From: an uncultured Gemmatimonadaceae bacterium
Lineage (GTDB): Bacteria > Gemmatimonadota > Gemmatimonadetes > Gemmatimonadales > Gemmatimonadaceae
Length of the DNA: 5,221 nt
NCBI GenBank assembly: GCA_955652265.1
Contig: CATPBD010000191.1
Coordinates: forward strand, 1-5,221
Reading direction: 5' to 3'
The notes beneath the pieces are model-generated. The model saw only the letters and a list, made by a program, of their open reading frames with translations. It was not told the origin of the DNA and searched no databases. Positions within the stretch are counted from its first letter, which is position 1; every line of letters begins with the position of its first letter. Shown piece by piece: positions 1 through 5,221 of this stretch. The position numbers and the translations under genes are program-made.

Positions 1-1670
1 TCGCGCGGCTCGACGCGGAACATTCGCGTGAAATCCCTAACGATGAGGCGCACCTCCGCGCCGCGGCGCCGGTCACCCCTTACCGGAAAAGCGAAATCGG
101 CTCTAAGTGTGCGACGCGATTGTGGTGGTGATGCCGCGAGTATGCTGAAGCCTGTCGACGCGTAGAGCGGAGTGTTCACTCCGAACGGGGAATCACCGCC
201 CCACAACTTTCCACCTTCCGCGAAGCCGGCGACCGCGAAGGTCGCCAATTGTTTGTACCGGCCGATCAGATAGCGATCCTCGATCCTGCCGACCAATCGT
301 CTCCCCCCGCCAACGTCAGCCGATCTGAATCCGCGAAGGCCTCCGTCCGGGTCAGCAAATGTGAGCTGGAAGGGAATCCGCTGCCTCCACCCTCCGCTCC
401 AGGTAAGATCGGACATCATCGTTTGTCGGTTGAAAGGCTTCAGATAAACCGCGGCACGGCCGTGGGCGAGAATGCCATCCCAGTTGCCGGCCTGATCGCG
501 CCGGCCCTCACCCGCAATTTCCAGCGCCGAATACGCAACTGGTGAAGCTGCGCCCGCATACAGGTTCGTCGATGCGAACAAATCAGATTCCTTTCCGCGA
601 AGAAGCTTCACTCCCTTTCCGAGCAGCGTCGCGACCTCCACACCAGTGCGCAGGTCCTGAGTACCCTCCAACGCGTCGAAACCGCTTACCCGCAGGAAGT
701 GGACGTTGCGCACTCCCCATAGCGCGTTAAGCCTGGCAGTCTGATGCTTCGTGTACCGGTTCATGAGCGCCTGGCTCGTGTCCGCCGTGATTGTCGAGTC
801 GGTCACGATGAAGGGTTGAGTGCCCGGATTCTCGTCTTCGAACGAGATGGATCCGCCGATGAGCGCCAGACGGCCAAGCGGCGGACCGATTCGAATCACG
901 CCGCCGATATCGCTGTAGGAGCGCTCGATCCGGAGCGCCGCGGGCACCGCGTTTGGACGTGTGAAATAGAAGTATCCGAGCGTATTCCCCGCGGTCGTTC
1001 GCCAGGAAATGCGCTGCAGGTCGGTCAGGAACGGGTGACTCGTCTCCATCGCCCAGTCGCTTCCCAATTCACGCCGCCCGCCCTCGAGCCGAAACTGATA
1101 AGGCCTGCCGAGAAACTGGTAATCAACCACCTTGCCCGCGTAGGCATCCCGGAATCCATGTCCTTTCCGCCACGCGCCTTGGGCGTGAATGGCTCTGCCG
1201 AGAAGATTGCCCTCGCCGAGCAGGGCTGATCGGAAATGCGGAGTCGCGCTGGTCACTCCGGCGCCCACTATGAGCGAGACTTCGTCCACCGTCGTCACAA
1301 CGAGGAATACGCCGCCGTTTCCGTCCGGATAGGCGAGTACCGTTGCATCGGCGATGAACGGTTGCGCGCGCAGAATGCGCTCCGACTCGCTGCGGCGCAC
1401 CTCGGTGCATGGATCTCCCTCCTGAAGGGCTAGATACCGCCGAATGACCCAATCCCTGGTCGTGACGTGCTGTCTTGCGGCGAAGCGTCCGGCGCGCTCC
1501 CATATCCGGGTTCCGTTAATCCTGAACGGAGGGTTCGCCTCGATGTCGATGCGACTGATGCGTTCCCCCTTGCACGTCACAGGCAGGTCGCTCAGACTTT
1601 GAGACTGTGCCATTGTCGCCGACGCGGCGGCGAACAGCAATGTCAACGTACCCTGTCGAAGAGAGATCAC
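1..1670 (-). CDS. Exported single-POTRA Omp85 (BamA/TamA-like) outer-membrane barrel protein, 3' end cut by window edge
   Basis: The minus strand is open for 556 codons from GTG at 1670 to the window edge with no stop. Residues 1-22 form a signal peptide: Arg5, a hydrophobic stretch LTLLFAAASA, and likely cleavage near M-A-Q at 20-22. Residues about 38-130 look like one POTRA domain: a beta strand (ISRIDIEA), an insert with WERAGRFAARQHVTTRD, a helix ending in LQEGDP (82-87), the helix ESERILRAQPF (95-105), then two strands. The rest is rich in aromatic/polar alternation like a beta barrel, and LRGF at 445-448 matches the (V/L)RG(F/Y) loop-6 motif of Omp85 barrels. In that family about 100-150 residues follow this motif, so only a few tens of residues are probably missing. 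Omp85 proteins insert or translocate proteins at the outer membrane; the client here is unknown. An ATG at 1613 is an alternative start but would delete the signal peptide. No good Shine-Dalgarno precedes either start. Confidence 0.85.
   Translation of the reverse strand, partial: MISLRQGTLTLLFAAASATMAQSQSLSDLPVTCKGERISRIDIEANPPFRINGTRIWERAGRFAARQHVTTRDWVIRRYLALQEGDPCTEVRRSESERILRAQPFIADATVLAYPDGNGGVFLVVTTVDEVSLIVGAGVTSATPHFRSALLGEGNLLGRAIHAQGAWRKGHGFRDAYAGKVVDYQFLGRPYQFRLEGGRRELGSDWAMETSHPFLTDLQRISWRTTAGNTLGYFYFTRPNAVPAALRIERSYSDIGGVIRIGPPLGRLALIGGSISFEDENPGTQPFIVTDSTITADTSQALMNRYTKHQTARLNALWGVRNVHFLRVSGFDALEGTQDLRTGVEVATLLGKGVKLLRGKESDLFASTNLYAGAASPVAYSALEIAGEGRRDQAGNWDGILAHGRAAVYLKPFNRQTMMSDLTWSGGWRQRIPFQLTFADPDGGLRGFRSADVGGGRRLVGRIEDRYLIGRYKQLATFAVAGFAEGGKLWGGDSPFGVNTPLYASTGFSILAASPPQSRRTLRADFAFPVRGDRRRGAEVRLIVRDFTRMFRVEPR
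1658..1665 (+). promoter_or_regulatory. Weak candidate ribosome binding site favouring the GTG 1673 start
   Basis: A purine run GAAGAGAG ends 7 bases before GTG 1673. It matches the Shine-Dalgarno consensus only partly, but nothing comparable precedes the alternative ATG at 1640, where the upstream sequence is GCG-repeat-like. It lies inside the signal-peptide codons of the opposite-strand gene. Confidence 0.3.
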
Positions 1671-1672
1671 TC

Positions 1673-2413
1673 GTGTCGTCCGCGCGCAAGCCGGTTCCAG
1701 CCTGCACAGTTGCTGTTACCGCTAGCATTCGCCCTGATGGCGATACCAGTCGTGTCCGGCTTACTGCAGCCTACGTGACCGCTCTCGAAGGTGCAGGGCT
1801 CATACCACTCATCGTCCCTCCGCTTTCCAGCTCCAGCGCCGCCGCCGCTATTCTCGAATCGGTCTCGGGCCTTGTACTGACGGGAGGCGAAGACGTCGAT
1901 CCAGCCCGTTACGGAGAAAAGCGGCACGAAAAAGTACGCTCCGTCAACGCCGCGCGCGATGCGACCGAGGCGGCGCTGATCGAGGAAGCAAAAGCTCGGG
2001 GTAAACCGGTCCTGGCCATTTGCCGAGGCATCCAGATTCTCAACGTCGCCCTCGGCGGAACGCTCGTGCAGGACATCTCGTCGCAATGGGACACCAAAAT
2101 CGCCCACGACGAAGATTTACCCCGCGATTCCCGCTCGCACGAAATCTCCATCGAGCCGGGCTCGCTCATCGCCAGGGCAGTCGGAGCGGAGCACGTCACC
2201 GTCAATTCGTTTCACCATCAGTCGGTCAAACGCGTCGGTGATGGAATGCGCGTGACGGCGCGCGCTCCCGACGGGATCATAGAGGGACTCGAGTCCACGG
2301 ACGACGGCTGGTGGGTGATGGCGGTGCAGTGGCACCCGGAGGAGATGACCGACTCGCCCGAACCCTGGGACCGAGGCCTCTTCAAGGCATTCGCACAACA
2401 GATCGGAGCGTAG
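1673..2413 (+). CDS. Gamma-glutamyl-gamma-aminobutyrate hydrolase-like protein (peptidase C26, class-I glutamine amidotransferase fold)
   Basis: A 246-residue cytoplasmic protein from GTG 1673, about the usual family length. Family hallmarks are in order: the N-terminal strand KPVPACTVAVTAS, the oxyanion-side segment LVLTGGEDVDPARYGE (67-82), the nucleophile elbow AICRGIQILNVALGG with Cys117, VNSFHHQSV (177-185), and QWHPE with His221 and Glu223. Cys117-His221-Glu223 would be the complete catalytic triad, so the enzyme is probably active. Relatives such as PuuD cleave gamma-glutamyl amide bonds (gamma-glutamyl-GABA in putrescine breakdown); the substrate here cannot be read from sequence and no putrescine genes are near. 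Start choice: GTG 1673 puts the family's first strand right after a five-residue lead, has a weak purine-rich GAAGAGAG upstream and clears the divergent gene. ATG 1640 (257 aa) is possible but has no Shine-Dalgarno and would overlap the divergent gene's signal-peptide codons. The stop overlaps the next start by one base, so it likely leads an operon. Confidence 0.88.
   Translation: MSSARKPVPACTVAVTASIRPDGDTSRVRLTAAYVTALEGAGLIPLIVPPLSSSSAAAAILESVSGLVLTGGEDVDPARYGEKRHEKVRSVNAARDATEAALIEEAKARGKPVLAICRGIQILNVALGGTLVQDISSQWDTKIAHDEDLPRDSRSHEISIEPGSLIARAVGAEHVTVNSFHHQSVKRVGDGMRVTARAPDGIIEGLESTDDGWWVMAVQWHPEEMTDSPEPWDRGLFKAFAQQIGA
2405..2408 (+). promoter_or_regulatory. Ribosome binding site GGAG for the GT4 glycosyltransferase
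   Basis: GGAG sits 4 bases before GTG 2413, within the last codons of the upstream hydrolase gene. It decides the start at 2413 over upstream in-frame ATG 2311, which would overlap the hydrolase by about 100 bases and add 34 residues with no family resemblance. Confidence 0.6.
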
Positions 2414-3474
2414 TGGACCGGCCGCGGATTCTTCACATCGATTCGGGCCGCAGTTGGCGCGGCGGCCAACGCCAGGTTTTTCTGCTCGCAACGGGACTTA
2501 GGGATCTGGGCTATCGCGTGCTCGTCGTAGCCCCGACTGGCTCGCCGCTCATCCGCCGCGCTGAGCACGCGGGACTGCCCACCTACCGACTCACACTGCG
2601 TGGAGAGTGGGACATCCGCGCCGCACGTGAGCTGCGGGCCGTCGCTCGCGAGTGGGATGCCAATGTCGTTCATGCGCACGACGCGCGCTCTCACTCGATC
2701 GCTCGATTCGCTCTCCTGGGCAAGAGAAAGATCCGTCTCATCGTCACGCGTCGTGTCGCGTTCCCTCCAAAACAGGTCCGTCTCAAATATCGGCACGGTG
2801 TCGACGCGTTCATCGCGATCTCGCACGCCGTGAAAGCGGTGATGGTGAGGGCTGGAATTCCTGCGAATCGAATCGATGTCGTTTATTCTGGAATTCCGGC
2901 ACCACAGGTGAAGCGCCCTCGCAACTGGCGCAGGGAACGCGGCTGGCCCGCGAGCACGGTCGTCTGCGGCATCGTCGGCGCCATGACCCAGGAAAAGGGA
3001 CTGGACATGATCAGCGGAATCGCTCGTCGGCTGCCCGGCGAGGTGTTCAGGCGCACGCGTCTGGTTCTGCTCGGCGGTAAAGGCAAGGGTGGCACGAGCG
3101 TGGCTGGCGTCGAAGGATTCGACGCGGGCTTTGTCGACGAGATCCACGACGCCGTCGCTGGTCTGGACGTACTCTGGCATCCGTCCAGATCAGAAGGATT
3201 GGGGACGTCGGTGATCGATGCTATGGCCATCGGCGTACCGCCGATAGCCTTTGCCGTCGGGGGATTGCCCGAAGTCATCGAGGACGGGAAGAGCGGGATC
3301 CTCGTGCCGCCCGGTGACGTCAGTGGATTCATGCGTGCGGCGGCCGAACTCATTACCGACGGCGCGCTCAGAGCCAGACTCGGAGAGGGGGCAAAGGCCA
3401 GAGCGCGCGAGTTCGACTCTAAGAGGATGATCGAACGAACGGCTGAGGTGTACGATAGAGTGCTCGCGGGGTAG
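2413..3474 (+). CDS. Glycosyltransferase family 4 (GT-B fold)
   Basis: A 353-residue protein with the two-Rossmann GT-B plan and no signal peptide or membrane helix, so a cytoplasmic or peripheral enzyme. The N-terminal half begins ILHIDSGRSWRGGQRQVF (6-23), the glycine-rich acceptor-side start typical of family 4, and continues with VVHAHDARSHSIA, VTRRV and the FIAISHAVK segment followed by IDVVYSGIP. The C-terminal donor half has VGAMTQEKGLDM (EKG at 194-196), a short LVLLGG strand, and HPSRSEGLGTSVIDAMAIGVP, whose Glu261 and Asp269 occupy the retaining-transferase E-x7-E motif with Asp in place of the second Glu. The family moves a sugar from a nucleotide donor with retention of configuration; HAHDAR plus EGLGTS resembles envelope or lipopolysaccharide-type transferases, but donor and acceptor are unknown. 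The GTG start overlaps the hydrolase stop by one base (TAGTG), indicating translational coupling. Confidence 0.88.
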   Translation: MDRPRILHIDSGRSWRGGQRQVFLLATGLRDLGYRVLVVAPTGSPLIRRAEHAGLPTYRLTLRGEWDIRAARELRAVAREWDANVVHAHDARSHSIARFALLGKRKIRLIVTRRVAFPPKQVRLKYRHGVDAFIAISHAVKAVMVRAGIPANRIDVVYSGIPAPQVKRPRNWRRERGWPASTVVCGIVGAMTQEKGLDMISGIARRLPGEVFRRTRLVLLGGKGKGGTSVAGVEGFDAGFVDEIHDAVAGLDVLWHPSRSEGLGTSVIDAMAIGVPPIAFAVGGLPEVIEDGKSGILVPPGDVSGFMRAAAELITDGALRARLGEGAKARAREFDSKRMIERTAEVYDRVLAG

Positions 3475-3499
3475 CGGGTAATCGTCTGTTACTCCTATC

Positions 3500-4297
3500 T
3501 TGCCTCTGGCGGCTCCGGTCGTCGCTCCCCATTACCCCGAATTCGCCTTGCTCTACATCTGTATTCCGACATACAACGAGGGGCCTACCGTCGGCGTGCT
3601 TCTCTGGCGCATTCGTCGTGTTTTTCAGGACTACTCGCGGGAGTACGAGATCATCGTGTACGACGACGGCAGCACGGATGGCACCCGTGAGACTGTGGAG
3701 CCGTACGCTGAGGTGATCCCGCTCACCGTACTGAGGGGTGAACAGCGCAAGGGATTCGGCTTCGCCATTGACAGGCTCGTTCGTGAAGTCTCTCGGCGCA
3801 CGCGATATGCGCGGCGGGATGCACTGGTTGTGATGCAAGCCGACTTCACCGATCAGCCGGAGCACATCCCCGAGCTCGTGAAACGATTTGAAGGAGGCGC
3901 TGACATCGTGGCCGCCAAGCAGGAAATGAGCGAGGCGCCGGCGCCGGTTCGCAGGCTCCGCCGCTTTGCCGACTGGATCCAGCGCGCGGGGCTCCCCAAG
4001 ACCGACGACGCGGATCCGTTCACGACTTTCCGTCTCTATCGCATCTCTGTTCTCCGCGAGCTGCTCAAGAATCTGGGCGACAAGCCTGTCGTTACCAGCA
4101 GCGGATGGGCTGCGAACGCGGAGCTGCTGCTCAAGGCGCGCAGATTTGCGCGCCGAGTGGAGACGGTCGATTTAGCACCCCGATACGACCTGCGGACTCG
4201 GGAAACGAGAGTCCGTCCGTTTGCTGACGCGGTGAATCTCTTCCTCTTCAGTCGAAAGGCGCGTCTTCTCGCCGCAGCCGCCAGAGGTGCCTCGTGA
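3500..4297 (+). CDS. Glycosyltransferase family 2, dolichol-phosphate mannose synthase-like (GT-A fold)
   Basis: A 265-residue protein, with TTG 3500 the first possible start after an in-frame TAA at 3479. The catalytic domain starts at LLYICIPTYNEG (17-28). VYDDGSTDGT (Asp55, Asp56, Asp60) is the nucleotide-binding motif, and MQADFTDQPEHIPEL (Asp115, Asp118) sits where the metal-binding DxD and following proline-containing motif of DPM1-like enzymes lie. DADPFTTFRLYR and SGWAANAELLLKARR follow as the acceptor-side segments. Such enzymes are inverting transferases that load a sugar from a nucleotide donor onto a polyprenyl phosphate at the inner membrane face. There is no C-terminal membrane-helix pair, so it resembles the soluble, eukaryotic-like DPM1 type rather than GtrB-type. 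Neither TTG 3500 nor TTG 3548 has a Shine-Dalgarno; translation may depend on coupling to the gene 25 bases upstream. True donor and acceptor are not determinable here. Confidence 0.85.
   Translation: MPLAAPVVAPHYPEFALLYICIPTYNEGPTVGVLLWRIRRVFQDYSREYEIIVYDDGSTDGTRETVEPYAEVIPLTVLRGEQRKGFGFAIDRLVREVSRRTRYARRDALVVMQADFTDQPEHIPELVKRFEGGADIVAAKQEMSEAPAPVRRLRRFADWIQRAGLPKTDDADPFTTFRLYRISVLRELLKNLGDKPVVTSSGWAANAELLLKARRFARRVETVDLAPRYDLRTRETRVRPFADAVNLFLFSRKARLLAAAARGAS
4283..4287 (+). promoter_or_regulatory. Ribosome binding site AGAGG for the DUF3108 gene
   Basis: AGAGG lies 6 bases before GTG 4294, inside the last codons of the family 2 glycosyltransferase. Together with the GTGA start/stop overlap it supports the GTG 4294 start and coupled translation. 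Confidence 0.55.
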
Positions 4298-5097
4298 AGT
4301 CGGCAATCCTCTCACGCGTCGCTCTGGCCGCGACGGCCGCCGCCACCACTGCTTCGGCGCAAGATCCTGTGACTCCGACAACAGCGGCCCCATCGTCGGT
4401 CGTCGTGTCCGGAGTGAAACGCGCGAGGGTCCCATTCGGACCAGGCGAGCGGATGGAATACGACGTCAAGTTTGGCGCGCTGAGAGTCGGAAACGCGCAG
4501 ATGGAAGTCGTCGGGCTCGAGAACCTTCGGGGGCGGCCCGCATGGCACACAGCCTTCTGGGTGCGCGGCGGAAACTTTCTCTATCGCGTCAATGACGCGT
4601 ACGAGAGCTGGATGGACGCGGAAACGCTGTCCTCACTGCGGTTCGTGCAGGACTTGGAAGAGGGCGGGAAGGACACCGAGCGCGCATTCGAGATTTATCC
4701 CGAGCGCGCGGTTTTCATTCAGACTTCGAAAAAACCCCCTGTCGAAGAAAAGTCGGTCAGTCAACCCCTCGATGACGGTTCCTTTCTCTACTTCATTCGT
4801 ACGATTCCGCTGGAAGTGGGTCGAACCTACGACTTCGACCGCTATTTCCGTCCCGACCGGAATCCGGTTCGCATCCGGGTTCTCCGCAGGGAGCGAATCA
4901 GGGTTCCAGCTGGAACGTTCGACGCCATCGTCCTTCAGCCCGTAATCAAGACCAAGGGAATTTTTTCCGAGAACGGGCACGCCGAGATCTGGCTCTCAGA
5001 CGATGAGCGGCACATCATGCTTCAGCTCAAGTCGAAGCTGTCCTTCGGCTCCCTGAATCTCTATCTCAAGTCCTACTTCCCATCGCCAAGCGCGTAG
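4294..5097 (+). CDS. Secreted DUF3108 domain protein
   Basis: A 267-residue protein from GTG 4294, overlapping the preceding stop by four bases (GTGA). Residues 1-22 are a Sec signal peptide: Lys2 and Arg8, an alanine-rich core, and cleavage likely after A-S-A at 20-22. There is no lipobox cysteine, so a soluble periplasmic product is expected. A threonine/proline/serine-rich linker (24-40) leads to the domain opening PFGPGERMEYDVKFGALRVG (47-66), the characteristic start of DUF3108 proteins. It continues with alternating beta-rich segments such as NDAYESWMDAET, SFLYFIRTIPLEVG, RIRVPAGTFDAIVLQPV and AEIWLSDDERHIMLQLKSKL. The family has no established biochemical role known to me; it is a beta-rich envelope protein. 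Its placement behind two glycosyltransferases suggests an envelope-glycan or lipid-linked function, which is inference. The family assignment rests on motif memory. Confidence 0.8.
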   Translation: MKSAILSRVALAATAAATTASAQDPVTPTTAAPSSVVVSGVKRARVPFGPGERMEYDVKFGALRVGNAQMEVVGLENLRGRPAWHTAFWVRGGNFLYRVNDAYESWMDAETLSSLRFVQDLEEGGKDTERAFEIYPERAVFIQTSKKPPVEEKSVSQPLDDGSFLYFIRTIPLEVGRTYDFDRYFRPDRNPVRIRVLRRERIRVPAGTFDAIVLQPVIKTKGIFSENGHAEIWLSDDERHIMLQLKSKLSFGSLNLYLKSYFPSPSA

Positions 5098-5113
5098 GCC
5101 GTAACCGCGGGGG

Positions 5114-5136
5114 CCCCTCCCCCTCCTCCCCTTCCC
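5114..5136 (-). other. Polypurine/polypyrimidine tract with G-quadruplex pattern on the minus strand
   Basis: Twenty-three consecutive pyrimidines on the plus strand. The complementary strand has four G runs of three or more (3, 4, 5 and 4) separated by 2, 4 and 1 bases, which fits the G3+N1-7 quadruplex pattern. It starts 16 bases past the DUF3108 stop and lies on the template strand for the operon. Confidence 0.55.
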
Positions 5137-5163
5137 GTTCAGTTCCCAAGTCTCCGAGGGGAG

Positions 5164-5194
5164 CGGGAGCAAGAGCAGCGAGCTCGGCGTCCCG
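5164..5194 (+). repeat. Weak imperfect inverted repeat (possible hairpin)
   Basis: CGGGA at 5164-5168 can pair with TCCCG at 5190-5194, and inside it GAGC 5173-5176 with GCTC 5182-5185 around a 5-base loop, leaving a 4x4 internal loop. It is followed by GTCTTTCG, not a U tract, so a terminator call is not supported. In DNA this GC-rich it may be chance. Confidence 0.2.
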
Positions 5195-5221
5195 GTCTTT
5201 CGCGGAAGCCGATCTCTCGAA

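Larger units (their letters stand above)
5098..5221. other. Non-coding tail after the operon
   Basis: No ATG, GTG or TTG occurs on the plus strand from the DUF3108 stop to the window end. On the minus strand two of three frames are open in from the edge past 5098, and the third meets a stop in this segment, so the end of a convergent gene cannot be excluded, but none resembles a known protein. The segment holds a pyrimidine tract and a weak hairpin listed separately. No T-rich intrinsic terminator is visible. Confidence 0.5.

Noticed and set aside
249..1433. Several plus-strand open frames across the first 1.4 kb
   Set aside because: They lie opposite the continuous Omp85 frame, are fragmented, and translate to Arg/Pro-rich sequence with no motifs. 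The minus frame with signal peptide, POTRA and LRGF explains the region.
1123..1503. Minus-strand frame of 126 codons overlapping the Omp85 gene in another frame
   Set aside because: Arg/Ser-rich out-of-frame shadow of the POTRA-coding region, with no recognisable features.
2852..2897. Direct repeat CTGGAATTCC, copies at 2852-2861 and 2888-2897
   Set aside because: Both copies encode Gly-Ile-Pro in the conserved AGIPA...SGIP stretch of the glycosyltransferase, in the same codon phase. Best explained by similar local peptide sequence.
2218..3180. A 320-codon minus-strand open frame opposite the hydrolase end and GT4
   Set aside because: It is antisense to two genes with clear family motifs, has low-complexity Arg/Ser/Asp-rich sequence without domain features, and long antisense frames are expected in GC-rich codon usage.
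3475..3499. Promoter or separate transcription unit between the two glycosyltransferases
   Set aside because: Only 25 bases are available and no -35/-10-like pair is visible; operon continuity is simpler.
4729..4739. A6C5 homopolymer run in the DUF3108 gene as a programmed frameshift site
   Set aside because: The zero frame reads AAA AAA CCC, which does not match the X-XXY-YYZ slippery arrangement, and the frame continues normally to a plausible family-length C-terminus.
5164..5200. Intrinsic terminator after the operon
   Set aside because: The stem is short with a large internal loop and is followed by GTCTTTCG rather than a T tract.

Overview
The window is about 60% GC, densely coding DNA from what looks like a Gram-negative (diderm) bacterium. 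It holds an Omp85-type outer-membrane barrel, two glycosyltransferases and two proteins with Sec signal peptides ending in an S-A-x-Q or M-A-Q cleavage region. Frequent GTG/TTG starts and weak Shine-Dalgarno sites fit a Gemmatimonadota-like genome, but that assignment is an impression, not a demonstrated result.

Layout. Positions 1-1670 on the minus strand carry one long open frame that runs off the left edge: an exported single-POTRA, BamA/TamA-related (Omp85) outer-membrane protein, missing only its last barrel strands. This frame has no stop inside the window and is easily overlooked. Diverging from it, with start codons as little as two bases apart, is a four-gene plus-strand cluster: a class-I glutamine-amidotransferase-like gamma-glutamyl hydrolase (peptidase C26, 1673-2413), a GT-B family 4 glycosyltransferase (2413-3474), a GT-A family 2 dolichol-phosphate-mannose-synthase-like glycosyltransferase (3500-4297) and a secreted DUF3108 protein (4294-5097). 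Junctions are a 1-base overlap, a 25-base gap and a 4-base GTGA overlap, so the four are most likely one transcription unit with translational coupling. The last 124 bases (5098-5221) show no gene start. They contain a pure pyrimidine tract whose minus strand matches a G-quadruplex pattern, and a weak imperfect hairpin.

How the genes may work together: two sugar transferases, a periplasmic DUF3108 protein and a divergent outer-membrane barrel point to cell-envelope biogenesis. The C26 hydrolase does not obviously belong to that theme; it may be a housekeeping enzyme co-transcribed by chance or may act on a gamma-glutamyl linkage. I see no mobile element, CRISPR array, tRNA/rRNA or clear new system; the gene content is of recognisable families in a compact, somewhat unusual arrangement.
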